64,000 bases of DNA from Blastobasis lacticolella. Its lineage: Eukaryota > Arthropoda > Insecta > Lepidoptera > Blastobasidae. The notes under the pieces are model-generated. The model worked only from the letters and a program-made list of their open reading frames with translations, was not told the origin of the DNA and made no database searches. The stretch lies in assembly GCA_905147135.1 (NCBI GenBank), contig LR990052.1, forward strand, positions 17,236,200 to 17,300,199. Reading direction: 5' to 3'. How positions within the stretch are numbered: position 1 is the stretch's first letter; each line of letters begins with the position of its first letter. Below, one piece after another: positions 1-12,255 of this stretch. Made by a program: the position numbers and the translations under genes.

Positions 1-330
1 TCCGGTTGTGCTCGAGGGCCCAGGGTCGGCCTTGACCATGATCCAGGATTTGGCGATCAAGTAATCACAGTGGAGCGACTACCATCTAACCTCCGTGACC
101 CAGGGGAACCTGACCAGACTGGATAATGGTTACAAATTCAGTTGCCTGAATGTGCAGGTTTCATCACGATGTTTTCCCTCGCCGTAAGAGCACCGGTTAG
201 TATGCAACTAATGTACATAACTCAGAAAAGAGTCACTGGTACATGGCCGCAGCGGGATTTGAACCCGGTACCTCTCGCTTGCGAGTTGGATATCAACCAC
301 CCGGCTACCGACGCTCTAGCCGTGAATACC
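1..330 (-). mobile_element. SINE-like dispersed repeat with tRNA-type head, minus orientation
   Basis: The block near 243-300 reads on the minus strand like a tRNA-derived promoter, with the B-box-like word GGTTCAAATCCCGC. Upstream parts such as 'CTTGACCATGATCCAGGATT' recur at 8,800, 43,350, 51,805 and 56,125. It lies in the presumed intron 3 of the DUF1091 gene whose last exon is at 2,627. The name is inferred from structure. Confidence 0.6.
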
Positions 331-449
331 TACGCTTAAATAAAATATTTTTTAAGTGTTGCTTTACATCCCGCGCCGGTCTAGTGGTGGCCGATAACAG
401 TAGTTAAGCAACGCACAATTGGCGGCCATTTTGTAGTTGAGGTTACGAA

Positions 450-1536
450 TAGAGATGAAACGGATAGTTGTTTGGCCGGATACCGGATACCGGATATCCG
501 GCCAGCCTCCTAGCCGGATAGCCGGATATTTACAGGTCATAGTCTCTGAACAAGTTTGTGCAAGCTGTAATCGCGGCGTGGGACTTTATACGACTTCATG
601 TGTTTATGTAATTTAAAGTTTTCGTTTAATGTGAATAATTTGAACGTTGAACTGAACAATTCTTCCGCCCTCATACGGATTGATAGTTTCAAAATACGGG
701 CTTACACATTAGCCCACAGCATCGTAGAGGATAAACGACATCGTATACTATCTCTAAATATAAAGAAATTCATATTTTAATCCAGGATAATATTTTTTCA
801 TATCTATTATATCAATATATATCTTAATTGACTTTAAATTATTACACTACGTACATTATAATACTAAACAGCACTTGTCTAAACTACACACGACAAAAAT
901 GCGTATTTATGCGGGTGTCACCCTGTTGGGCAAAGTACACCTATGCCCGAGAAATTTAAGAACGCTCAATGCGATGGTGTCAGCATGTGCTCCGCCGCGC
1001 CGTCCCAAAGATCACCTTAATGCAAGTAGCCCTAAATTTGGCGACGACGATTCGCTGACACGGAAGACACCCACACGCCACCTGGCTGACGGCGGACCAA
1101 CGGGACCCGAAGGACAATATTATTGACGCTGCTACTGCTCAAAATAGAAAGAAATGGGGGAAGCAGACAAGAAGAGCTGACTCCAGCTAATGGAAAAGAC
1201 ATAGTGCAAAAAGAAGAGACCAGAAAACTATTAAAAATTTTTTGCTTATCTCTTAAATGAACGATACGAGTAGAATAGGTGCCGATGCCGACATAATCAA
1301 TAGTTCTTTGATTAATATTTATGGTTTTTAAACGTTTTGATACGACTTTTTACTCGACTGCTACAGAAGGGCATATATTTCCGATGAGCAAAATCACTTT
1401 TATGGGCTTTTCATAGATTTTTTACTGTCCGGTATCCGGCCGGATATGAACGCATTATCCGGTATCCGGCCGGATAGTAAATTATGGCCGGATAGGCCGG
1501 ATACCGGATAGTGGCCGGATATCCGTTACATCTCTA
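450..1536. mobile_element. Non-autonomous hAT-like DNA transposon
   Basis: The element begins TAGAGATG and ends CATCTCTA, and is flanked by a perfect 8-bp direct repeat GTTACGAA (442-449 and 1,537-1,544). The tips are rich in CCGGATATCCGG-type words in both orientations. The paralogous segment at 9,235-9,242 carries a single unoccupied site, GCTACAAA, so the boundaries are well fixed. Short inverted tips with an 8-bp target duplication are typical of hAT elements. No transposase frame is visible in the 1,087 bp. Confidence 0.85.
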
Positions 1537-1987
1537 GTTACGAACTCCAGTCTACGAGTTCGCTACTTGCAAAAGAGAAACGGATAGTAGGGGCCTGTCG
1601 TTTTTCTCTCTGATGTGTAATTTACTAGGGCCCGGCGCGACTTCGTTCGCATGACGTCCTACCCCTACCCTACCCTATACCAACTTTACCCCTACCTACC
1701 CCTTTTTTCTTGCGTATAAAATAAACCTTCCTCTTGAATCACACTATCTATAGTGGACAATCGCATTAAAATCCGTTGCGTAGTTTAAAAGATCCAAGCG
1801 TGCTTAACAGAGGGGTACCATAGACGGCGGGAAGCGAATTCATTTTGTACAATTTTTTAATAATAATAAATAAAACAAATCTTAAAAATTTCAAATGAGT
1901 ATAGTTACTTTACCTACTTACGATAAATGGGTACAAAATATAGATTAGGTAGTACATACCGTAATTCAACTAATTAGTTGACCCTCG

Positions 1988-2340
1988 ACACCTCGCCGTC
2001 TTCGTTGTAAAAGTTGAGTCTTGTAGCGCTACGCCCCGTAGCACCGCGTTGTCTTCTTTATAAAAGTTGAGTCTTGTAGCGCTATGCCGCTACGTCTCGT
2101 AGCACCGCGTTGCCTTCGTTATAAAAGTTGAATCTTGTGGCGCTGCGCACTGTAGCACCTCGTTGTCTTCATTGTAAAAGTTGAGTCTTGTAGCGCTATG
2201 CCGCTACGCCTCGTAGCACCGCGTTGCCTTTGTTATAAAAGTTGAATCTTGTGGCGCTGCGCACCGTAGCACCTCGTTGTCTTCATTGTAAAAGTTGAGT
2301 CTTGTAGCGCTATGCCGCTATGCCCCGTAGCACCTCGCTG
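1988..2340. repeat. Minisatellite, six units of about 52-60 bp
   Basis: Each unit contains the core AAAAGTTGAGTCTTGTAGCG followed by a CGTAGCACC block. Units alternate between a TTGTAG and a TTGTGG version, giving a higher-order dimer pattern. The paralogous array at 9,516-9,810 has five units in a different arrangement, so the array changed after duplication. Confidence 0.85.
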
Positions 2341-2626
2341 ATTTCGTCTTTACCGGGCTGTAACCATACGGATTGCATCTCAAAGCGGTCTCCATGTTAA
2401 AAAAAATAATACGTACGTCACGACACGACTATTCATCTCATACGCCTAAGGTACCCGTGCTGATTTCCCGCATTCAAAACTTCTCTACCATAGCAAAACG
2501 AACCTTCCGGTCAGTCTTTCTTCTGGGTTCCTACCTACAGGGCGAGTTCCGCTTTCGAAACTTCGCTACCATACTAAAACAAACCTTCTACTCACACTAT
2601 TAATTCTTTATTTTGCGCACCCCCAG

Positions 2627-2794
2627 GGCGAGTACCACGTGATGAACATAACGGTGCCCACCGAGCGGATCCCCAACCTGTTCCCATTCACGAGCGGCCG
2701 CATAGAGCTGGACACGGTGGTGACCGCCACCGGCGAGTTGATGGCGAAGGGGTACCTTGACGCTACCTTCAAGCGGAACAAGGCTGGGAAATAG
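2627..2794 (+). CDS. DUF1091 family protein, last coding exon (upstream tandem copy, partial)
   Basis: A CCCCAG acceptor is followed by 55 codons and TAG, and an AATAAA lies at 2,840. The exon is the direct paralog of 10,034-10,201. The frame reads GEYHVMNITVPTERIPNLF and later LDATFKRNKAGK, matching the C-terminal part of DUF1091 (MD-2-like, CheB-related) proteins, where a CP-x-G-x-Y-H segment leads into a beta strand. It differs from the downstream copy at five residues (V/L, I/F, N/K, D/E, G/V). Exons 1-3 must lie left of the window if the gene is whole. It could also be a decaying copy, but the frame is open and both splice and poly(A) signals are kept. Confidence 0.75.
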   Translation, partial: GEYHVMNITVPTERIPNLFPFTSGRIELDTVVTATGELMAKGYLDATFKRNKAGK

Positions 2795-3734
2795 CAAGAT
2801 TTACCAAACTGGCGCTAAACCTTGCTTATTACTTACTGAAATAAAATGACGAGAAATGACGCGACGTACATTGTAACGTTGCATTTATTATGAACGTTGC
2901 CTTTATTTCTTCTTATTTATTTAAGGCTGCCTAGCACGTCCCTTTGCCAGATTCAAAATTTATTTAAAATTATTTTATCTCTCTTTTTCTTATGTATTTA
3001 TGTATCTTCTATCCCTTTCTGTCGTTCTATCCGCTATTTTCGCGGTAGACGCCAGAAAGGACGCCTACTCTTTGCGCAAGTCAGGATATGACTGTCTAGC
3101 GCAGTGATACCACTCTTGTCTGTTGTCAGATGTTGTGCCATTTTTACGGCATAATGCATGTCTGGTTATCCTATAGTTTATGTTTCTTTTATTTACTACT
3201 TTTATTCATTTATTTAATATTTATGTGTATCTAGGTAGAACATGAAATGATTTGATGATGTTATCTCACTTATTTTGTTAGTTTATTGATTTCTATATTT
3301 ATAGTATCCCACTAAGTATCAGTGAACCGTTTTGGGGTAATGATTTTGGCATACTAGGTACCCGATTTTTCAAGGCGCGAAGTTTTCATTTTTTCACTCC
3401 ATTTCCTGGAGCCGGGAAATCAAATTTCAGTTCAAATCCAGTTTTAATTTAGTTGAACTTAGTTAATCTTTTTTACACCAATTTGAGCAATTTTGTAACT
3501 TTTTACATCTTCGCTCGCTTATTTTTCATTTTCAGTTACTTTTACGATTACCCCACCATTACGGATCGATATTTATGTTTGATCTTGAATCCCCCCAAAA
3601 CCAAAACCTGGATACGCCCGTATTATAGTCTATAGTAGCTAGTAGAAAAGCGAAAACCAGGCTGGATGAGGAGATGCTCGCCAACTCATACGCCCACATA
3701 TCCTGCATCTGATCGCCGAACAAGAATGTAAAGC

Positions 3735-3987
3735 TAATAAATAAATAAATATGCTTGACAAATTCACACAGCGGCATCTAATCCCAAAGTAAAGAAAGCT
3801 TGTGTTATTGGTATTAGATAACTGATAAACTACTATAGATACTTATTATACATACTAGACCCAGACCCGTAACTTATACATAGTACACAAAGAAATTAAA
3901 TTTCATCAATTTTTCTGCTGGGCCGCGTATCAAAGCCTCTGCGCGGCAGACCGACATGTTAACCAACTGAACCACTCGGGTCGTCAT
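3735..3987 (-). mobile_element. tRNA-derived SINE, minus orientation
   Basis: On the minus strand it has a degenerate tRNA-like head ('GACGACCCGAGTGG', a copy of the head seen at 47,108), a body with 'CAAGCTTTCTTTACTTTGGG' and a TTTATTTATTTA tail. Related copies lie at 6,776, 11,607, 34,080, 47,108 and 53,427. The copy at 11,607-11,859 is its duplicate through the 8.8-kb duplication. Confidence 0.75.
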
Positions 3988-4399
3988 TGTTGTGAATTAA
4001 CCCCAGTTATCCCGATAAAAGAGGCTCCCGAAGTCCCAACAACGAGAACAGAAACATTTTGAACTTGCCTAATACAACTGAGATCAAGATATATCTTTTG
4101 GACAGGAGCAGTCCCTACATAACTCTATAAGGAGGCTGTATAATATGTCGGGCGCGGTCCGGCTATGCTAGGCATTGTCGGACACTGCCGGCTCTGTCTG
4201 GCCGTGGTCGACGTGGGGTGGATGTTCTAAGGCCATGGGGCGGCCAATGTGTCACTGTGTCTTTCCTTCATACTTTCCTACCCTCTTTTTTTTTGACGAT
4301 TGAAAGATATATTTATTGTCATAATCAATAAAGAATTTTTTGTTTTAGTTTGAGGTTTGGTGGCTCTTATCCCATCCAACTGCTAACTGAATTACCTAC

Positions 4400-5287
4400 T
4401 GCCTCCAGTGCCGTATTCACAATGGCTCGGAAACCGGATTCGGATTCGGAATCGACAAATTTGTCGATCGACTCGGAAAACCGTATTCTAAAGCGTCGGT
4501 CTCGAATCCGAATGACAAATTTGACAGTTCAAATCGGAAACCTCTGTCGAATTTTCGAAAGATTACACGAATGCTATTTAGCTCTCGGAAAGTTATTGTG
4601 AATCGTGTATTATTAAGTTTTTCTTGGAAAATGCAGTTTGTATTGCCGATACAACATCGTAATAGGATAAGGGTGAAGCAAAGAGCCGATACAATGCACT
4701 TAAATCGACAAATAAGGGATTTGTCGAACCCATTTAACATGTCCAACTTTAGTAGGGTTTATCGCTTCTCTGCGGAGACTGCGATCCACATTATAGAAGA
4801 CATAAAGCCCTATTTATCTTAGGACCTCATATGCTTGTGCGATTCCGGTGGAATTGAAAGTAAGTATGACAAAAACTGCTAAATACTAAAAAATAGCCTA
4901 CATTTTTTTACAATAACAACAATACAAAATTATTGGAAATTTCTGTATTATTTTCAGTGTCTATGTAGCGCATAAACCTACCAGACAAAATGGAAACTGA
5001 GGATAGTGTTTTATTTGCATCCGCTACTGAATTTCAAGAGAGGGATATATATACAGAGGCACTGAGGGTGAGAAGGCAGTTAGTACAAAGGCTCTGCCAT
5101 TAATTATGGTTTAGTGACTCTCTATAATTACCTGGTTGCAAAAACACCAGCATATCACCTTGGCCCTTGTGACTCTGCTGGAACTGCTGTAGTGGTACCC
5201 CTGACGACAATAGGACCTCGCTCAGCGTATGCCACGGCCTGAGCCGCGGCGCTGGTCTCCCGCGAGTCCCGCGGTGTGAGGTCCAGA
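4400..5287. other. Gene-free stretch with transposon relics
   Basis: No conserved gene is seen. It begins where homology with the right-hand duplication copy stops. It contains an open frame at 4,571-4,822 (83 codons; ending in a segment such as NMSNFSRVYRFSAETAIHII). That loosely resembles the N-terminal part of PIF/Harbinger transposases. The match is weak and the frame ends at once in a stop. Confidence 0.35.
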
Positions 5288-5443
5288 GGGCTTATCGGCT
5301 ATCTCAGTGGACAACTGAATTTGACATAAAAAATCTGACACTACTCTAATTTGGTAGACGCTATTGCCAGTTTTCAACGTAGATGACGTGGTGTAGAATT
5401 ATCTAGTGTCAAATACAGTTGTCAACTGAGTTAGCCAATAGCC
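5288..5443. mobile_element. Short inverted-repeat MITE (copy 1)
   Basis: About 38 bp at each end are imperfect inverted repeats, starting GGGCTTATCGGCTATCTCAG and ending in the complementary GCCAATAGCCC. A second copy lies at 18,011-18,173 with the same interior. Confidence 0.75.
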
Positions 5444-6380
5444 CCGCAGATCGTTGTGCCCTAAGCTCAAACTGTCAACTAAAATATATACCTATAATAT
5501 ACCTACTTATACTAAAATAATTATAATTATAAATCTGTGGGTAATAAAAAAATAGGTAGGTACTCGACAAAAACGCTGCTACGGAGATATTTGCTAACTA
5601 ACAAATATCACTGTACGGAATATAACATTCCATACCCTGCCGTATAACCGCAGTAACGGCTTCAGCACGAAGTACATTACAACATATCTAATAATATAAT
5701 TTATTTATTAATATAATATAAATACCTTTGAGACACAAAATAAATATAGGTAATGAAAGAAGTATGAGGATTGCATAGATTTATTATAGTGAAGAAGTCT
5801 TTGGAGGCTTGCCGTTTGTTTTACACAAAGTAAAAAACGGCTCGCCCCTCTATTTTGTAGTCCAGCATTAACACACTTGGCGTGTTTATGGGCGAAAATA
5901 TATATATATATAAGAATAAAAAACTTTCGCATTTAAAAATTGTAAAAATTCGGAAGGAAAATCTGCTAATAGCTAGTACCTTTTAAAATTAATTGAAATA
6001 TTTGACGTACGTTCTGTAGGTGCATCGTTTACGACAGGCGTAAGTGGGTAGATGGCTGACCATTTACACAAACTATTATATAGGTACCTGTAACTACTTA
6101 CTACCAAATTATTTTCAGACCGCTAAACCCCATGGTAATAATAAATAATTACAAAACGTTTTACAATGCCTGCACGCACACTAATTCTATTAAACTACCT
6201 AGATACCATGAAAATAGCAAACCTTTCCACATTATTATTTAAAAATATAGTTTAGTACAATGAAACGAAATTATCTGTTAGTTACCTACAGCTAATACAG
6301 TGGTTCAATGATGTTCACAACGGTTTTGTAGTTCGATTCCAGCAGTGTGTTTTATTTTTTTATGATTATAGAATAGTAAG

Positions 6381-9300
6381 ATGTGTGGTTACATTGGATT
6401 CGCTCATTTGCTATTAATAATTACTGCAATTAGAAGTTTTAATGTAAGTACTAGGTACTCAATTAGTATCTTTATTGTAATGGTGAAGGTCACTATGTTC
6501 CACTCTGTCTGCTACGACTTTCCAGTCACAATTAAAAAGAATTGACTCCATATTGTCAGCCTCCTGTCAACCTCTCAGATATGTTCACAAAAGCCAACTC
6601 TGTGCCGTCCACATGTCGCCGGTACTCTGCGATCTTATCAGGTCGTCCACTTTGCGAGAGGCCTACTCATGCTGTTCTTCCGGTACCTATGGCCGCCACG
6701 CGAGCAGTTAATTATAATTACTGCCCGATCGGTTATCTGTTCTACAAGGTTGCTGCTTAGAGCACTTGTAAATAAAAATAAATAAATAATCGTGGACAAA
6801 TTCACACAGCGCCATCTAGCCCTTAACTAAGCAAAGCTTGTACTATGGGTGCTAGCTAACTGATATACTACTTATATAGTTTTTTTAAATACATACTTAT
6901 TATACATAGAACACCCACTTGTAAGCCTATTAATCCTTTAGGCTTGTCAGTTGGTTCGATCGAACCGGCCTGATTCACAAAATCTGATCACCTCAACGGC
7001 TCTATTTAGTAGGTTAACTAATACAATATACATACGCAGAGTCTCCAAGTAATACTCGAGCGCTCGGAAATGACATACACGAATCCGAAGTACATAGACT
7101 GGGCGCGCTCGTCGGTGGAGCAGTACGGGAAGACCAATAAGGGTTACTTCTTCAACGTGGAGGGGAAAATCAGGCACGTGTGGGACAATAACGTCACGGT
7201 GAGATATAAATATGCGAAGTTTGTAAGGATGTTTGGTTGGATGTTGTTACTCCGTACAAAAACTACCGAACGGATTTTGATAAATTTGGCAGCAATGTGA
7301 TTTTATTCAATGTGGTTTCCACGGGAACGGGTCCGGAATGTATAATGATAGAATTTTACGTCGATGAAGTCCCGGGCACAAGCTAGTTACTTGGATATAA
7401 AGAGCGCTATGGATAGTCTGTTAAGATACTAGTCTAGCCATCTTTGACAGATCCGCATGCGTGATGCGTGTATGGTAGAAAATTGACAGCTCGAAGTTCG
7501 ACTATTTCTACCAACATCTACATTGACTCTGATTGTGTAGGATCATCCGCCAATCCGCCTCCTTTGTACACCGAAAGTACGTGAATTGTCTATGGACCGA
7601 GAATTTCTACCACCACCTTATGTCAGATAACGTCAAATTGTCAAATCCCATACATTTTTTCTACCACAAACGATTGTAGATTAACGCAACCTCTTGGCTA
7701 AGGCCGCTGCAGACCATGATTAGATTGTAAAATCAATTATTGATTCATTTTTATGAGGTCCTCAGTCTTGTATTAACCACGTTCATCTTCAACAAGACAT
7801 TTTCAAATACAGTGGTGGTTTCAAATACATACTGGTGGTGGGTGGTGGTTGTAGCGCTCCCCCGCGGTTATCATCCACGTTCAGTCCGAAACTGCTACAT
7901 TATTAGGTACGTACACAGGTACTTATCAGTGATAACTCGGAAATTCTACATTAATGTACGAATTTTCGAAATCGGTTCAGATTAAGTTTCGGAGATAAGC
8001 GCGATCCAAACAAAAACAGTCCTCACCTTTATTAGATAAACTAGATTTTCCCCGCGACTTCGTCCGTTTGGAAATCGTTTTAGGGCCGTTTATCTTTTCC
8101 ACGAACGTTAATTTTGAATTACCTCTTGGTGTATGGGTGCCAGTACTACGCAGAGGTCAAGCTGTATCTCTGGTCCTACCCACCCAACGAAACATAGCTT
8201 AGATTGTACCTTCAAGCTACCAAACTATCGAAACCCAATCAAAATCCGTTCAGTATTTTTTGCGTGATGCGCGAACAGACAAATAAAATTTTTTTCGGAG
8301 TAGTTACGTCCCAGAATCCTATTCCCACTATTTTTTCTGAAATATCTTCAATGTACAGACACGGTTTTTTCACAGTATTATAATAGTTTGTACGTAGTAT
8401 TTTTTTCTCTATTATAATAGTAGGTAGGTATATATCTTAGGTATATATAGATAGAAAATAGCTCTAGCAGGTAACTACTGAACGGATTTATTAAGGGTTT
8501 TAAGCGATCCAAAAGTAAGGTTCACGTATAGATAGGTACAGTACAGATACAAAGCCAAGCAAAAAATTGTTAACAAAACTTATGTTCTCCATTTCCAGTG
8601 GCACTTCGTGTTCTTCGAGAATTCCAATGGCGAAATGAAAAGGTCGTTCGTGGAAATGCACTTCAAGCATTGCGATATGCTGAAGGCGGACCCCTACATC
8701 GGGAAGATGCTCGTCAAAAAGGGCATCACGTGCCCTTCCAGAGCCGTGAGTAAAAAAAGAACCATGTTGGCGTTAATGCTCCGGTTGTGCTCGAGGGCCC
8801 GGGGTCCGCCTTGACCATGATCCAGGATTTGGCGATCAAGTAATCACAGTGGAGCGACTACCATCTAACCTCCGTGACCCAGGGGAACCTGACCAGATTG
8901 GATTATGGTTACAAATTCAGTTGCCTGAATGTGCAGGTTTCATCACGATGTTTTTCCTCGCCGTAAGAGCATCGGTTAGTATTCAACTAATGTACATAAC
9001 TCAGAAAAGAGTCATTGGTACATGGCCGCAGCGGGATTCGAACCCGGTACCTCTCGCTTGCGAGTTGGATAATCAACCACCCGGCTACCGCCGCTCTAGC
9101 CGTGAGTACCTACGCTTAAATAAAATATTTTTTTAATGTTGCTTTACAACCCGCACCGGTCTAGTGGTGGCATGCTTGCGAGTCCGATAACAGTAGTTAA
9201 GCAACGCACAATAGGTGGCCATTTTGTAGTTGAGGCTACAAACTCCAGTACTACGAGTTCGCTACTTGCAAAAGAGAAACGGGTAGGGGCCTGTCCTTTT

Positions 9301-10201
9301 TCTCTCTGTCAGGCGGAGGCACTACCATGTCTCCAGATGTGTAATTTACTAGGGCCCGGCGCGACTTCGTTCGCATGACGTCCTACCCCTATCCTACCCT
9401 ACACCAACTTTACCCCAACCTACCCTTTTTTTCTTGCGTATAAAATAAACCTTAAGCAAATAAGCATATATAGATTAGGTAGTACATCCGTAATTCAACT
9501 AATTAGTTGACCCTCGACACCTCGCCGTCTTCGTTGTAAAAGTTGAGTCTTGTAGCGCTACGCCCCGTAGCACCGCGTTGTCTTCGTTATAAAAGTTGAG
9601 TCTTGTAGCGCTACGCACCGTAGCACCTTGTTGTCTTCATTGAAAAGTTGAGTCTTGTAGCACTACGCCGCTATGCTCCGTAGCACCTCGTTATCTTCAT
9701 TGTAAAAGTTGAGTCTTGTAGCACTACGCCGCTATGCTCCGTAGCACCTCGTTGTCGTCATTGTAAAAGTTGAGTCTTGTAACGCTATGCCGCTACGCCC
9801 CGTAGCACATAGCTGATTTAGTTATTACGTCTTTACCGGGCCGTAGCAGCACGGATTGCATCTCAAAGCGGTCTCCATGTTAAAGAAAATAATACGTACG
9901 TCACGACACGACTATTCATCTCATACGCCTAAGGTACCCAGTGCCCTCCGATTTTCCGCATTCGAAACTTCGCTACCAAACTAAAATAATCCTTCCACTC
10001 ACACTATTAAGTATTTATTTTGCGTACCCCCAGGGCGAGTACCACCTGATGAACATAACGGTGCCCACCGAGCGGTTCCCCAAGCTGTTCCCATTCACGA
10101 GCGGCCGCATAGAGCTGGAGACGGTGGTGACCGCCACCGGCGAGTTGATGGCAAAGGTGTACCTTGACGCTACCTTCAAGCGGAACAAGGCTGGGAAATA
10201 G
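6381..10201 (+). CDS. Secreted DUF1091 (MD-2-like, CheB-related) protein, complete four-exon gene
   Basis: The exons are 6,381-6,443, 7,040-7,198, 8,599-8,745 and 10,034-10,201, all joined in phase 0 at GT-AG borders, giving 178 residues. Exon 1 is a signal peptide (MCGYIGFAHLLLIITAIRSF). Exon 2 carries a strand-rich region (YIDWARSSVEQYGKTNKGYF). Exon 3 has two cysteines in KHCDML and ITCPSR and the motif DPYIGKML. Exon 4 gives GEYHLMNITVP. Length and motif order fit insect DUF1091 proteins, small secreted MD-2-like lipid-binding folds that include Drosophila CheB proteins used in taste and pheromone sensing. AATAAA lies at 10,247. Introns 2 and 3 hold repeats. The ligand is unknown; the family call rests on motifs and on agreement in exon structure with the gene at 16,917. 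Confidence 0.8.
6776..6945 (-). mobile_element. SINE fragment (tail half), minus orientation
   Basis: This is the body and tail of the same SINE as at 47,108, with 'CACACAGCGCCATCTAG' and AATAAATAAATAA. The tRNA-like head is missing. It sits in intron 1 of the DUF1091 gene. Confidence 0.7.
7199..8598. other. Intron 2 of the DUF1091 gene, repeat remnants only
   Basis: No exon-like frame is seen. At about 8,040-8,290 there is a dispersed repeat with 'CCCCGCGACTTCGTCCG' and 'AATCAAAATCCGTTCAGTA', related to pieces at 10,300, 43,920, 44,880 and 54,520. It is possibly a Helitron- or SINE-derived repeat; I cannot assign the class. Confidence 0.45.
8779..9110 (-). mobile_element. SINE-like dispersed repeat with tRNA-type head, minus orientation
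   Basis: Duplicate of the element at 1-330. The minus-strand B-box GGTTCGAATCCCGC is better preserved here. It lies in intron 3 of the DUF1091 gene. Confidence 0.65.
9516..9810. repeat. Minisatellite, five units (duplicate array)
   Basis: Same core as the array at 1,988-2,340 (AAAAGTTGAGTCTTGTAGC), but with five units and without the TTGTGG variant. Confidence 0.85.
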
Positions 10202-11606
10202 CAAGATTTACCAAACTGGCGCTAAACCTGGCTTACTACTTACTGAAATAAAATTTAATTTTTATTGAAAGGCTGACTTTTATTTAATACTCGTAGACCT
10301 GGCGCGACTTCGTTCGCGTACACCTACTTTACCCCTACCTACCCTTTTTTCTTGCTTATAAACCATCCTCTTGAATCACTCTATATGTTGTTGAAAACCG
10401 CATTAAAATCTGTTGCGTAGTTTTAACCCTTGTTTTATACTATGTTATGATTCTGTCGGCATATATAGCCGATAATTCAAAATCAAGTTTCCTATAATAT
10501 TGGTATATAGCGATCACGACTTAACTAAAGTCCGCTACGCCTAGGGCCTAGCTGCACGGCTAGCACAGGCGTGCTCTCGCGCGCGCTAAGCGAGAAATAA
10601 CGCGACGTACATTGTAACGTTGCATTTATTATGAACGTTCCCTTTATTTCTTCTTATTTTTTTAAGGCTGCCTAGCACGTCCCTTTGCCAGATTCAAAAT
10701 TTATTTAAAATTATTTTATCTCTCTTTTTCTTATGTATTTATGTATCTTCTATCCCTTTCTGTCGTTCTATCCGCTATTTTCGCGGTAGACGCCAGAAAG
10801 GCCGCCTACTCACTGCGCAAGTCAGGATATGACTGTCTAGCGCAGTGATACCACTCTTGTCTGTTGTCAGATATTGTGCCATTTTTACGGCATAATGCAT
10901 GTCTGGTTATCCTATAGTTTATGTTTCTTTTATTTACTACTTTTATTCATTTATTTAATATTTATGTGTATCTAGGTAGAACATGATATGATTTGATGAT
11001 GTTATCTCACTTATTTTGTTAGTTTATTGATTTCTATATTTATAGTTTCCCACTATGTATCAGTAAACCGTTTTGGGGTAATGATTTTGGCATACTAGGT
11101 ACCCGATTTTTGAAGGCGCGAAGTTTACATTTTTTCACTTTGACAACAAACTTTCTTCACAATAAGTTTTCCGTTTAAAATGTGTGGTGACGGGGACCGA
11201 AACATATAAGTAGTGTCTAATACCTGTTGCTGACAAAAGTCAGATATGGAGAAGTGGAGGTAGTGCTCCATTTCCTGGAACCGGGAAATCAAATTTCAGT
11301 TCAAATCCAGTTTTAATTTAGTTGAACTTAGTTAATCTTTTTTACACCAATTTGAGCAATTTTGTAACTTTTTACATCTTCGCTCGCTTATTTTTCATTT
11401 TCGGTTACTTTTACGATGGTGGGGACCATTACGGATCGATATATATAGGTTTGATCTTGAATCCCCCCAAAATCAAAACCTGGCTACGCCCGTATTAAAG
11501 TCTATAGTAGCTAGTAGAAAAGCGAAAACCAGGCTGGATGAGGAGATGCTCGCCAACTCATACGCCCACATATCCTGCATCTGATCGCCGAACAAGAATG
11601 TAAAGC

Positions 11607-11859
11607 TAATAAATAAATAAATATGCTTGACAAATTCACACAGCGGCATCTAATCCCAAAGTAAAGAAAGCTTGTGTTATTGGTATTAGATAACTGATAA
11701 ACTACTATAGATACTTATTATACATACTAGACCCAGACCCGTAACTTATACATAGTACAAAAAGAAATTAAATTTCATCAATTTTTCTGCTGGGCCGCGT
11801 ATCAAAGCCTCTGCGCGGCAGACCGACATGTTAACCAACTGAACCACTCGGGTCGTCAT
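11607..11859 (-). mobile_element. tRNA-derived SINE, minus orientation (duplicate of 3,735-3,987)
   Basis: Nearly identical to the copy at 3,735-3,987 because it was carried by the 8.8-kb tandem duplication. Confidence 0.75.
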
Positions 11860-12255
11860 TGTTGTGAATTAACTCCCGAAGTCCCAACAACGAGAACAGA
11901 AACATTTTGAACTTGCCTAATACAACTGAGATCAAGATATATCTTGTGGACAGGAGCAGTCCCTACAGAACTCTATAAGGAGGCTGTATAATATGTCGGG
12001 CGCGGTCCGGCTATGCTAGACATTGTCGGACACTGCCGGCTCTGTCTGGCCGTGGTCGACGTGGGGTGGATGTTCTAAGGCCATGGGACGGCCAATGTGT
12101 CACTGTGTCTTTCCTTCGTACTTTCCTACCCTCTTTTTTTTTGACGATTGAAAGATATATTTATTGTCATAAAAAAAAAGATTTTTTTTGTTTTATTTTG
12201 AGGTTTGGTGGCTCTTATCCCATCCAACTGCTAACTGTATTACCTACTGCCTCCA

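Larger units (their letters stand above)
1..4400 (+). repeat. Left copy of tandem duplication 1 (window begins inside it)
   Basis: This stretch is collinear and nearly identical by eye with 8,779-12,256. Shared blocks are the SINE-like repeat, the minisatellite, a DUF1091 last exon, its downstream region, a minus-strand SINE and the sequence up to the shared word GCCTCCAGT. This copy has an extra 1.1 kb transposon (450-1,536). It lacks about 330 bp present at 10,252-10,590 and about 130 bp near 11,140-11,270. The period of about 8.8 kb means the rest of the left unit, including the first three exons of that gene, lies left of the window. Confidence 0.9.

Noticed and set aside
1988..2340. CRISPR-like array
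   Set aside because: Units are contiguous variants of one sequence without unique spacers, and the genome is eukaryotic; it is a minisatellite.
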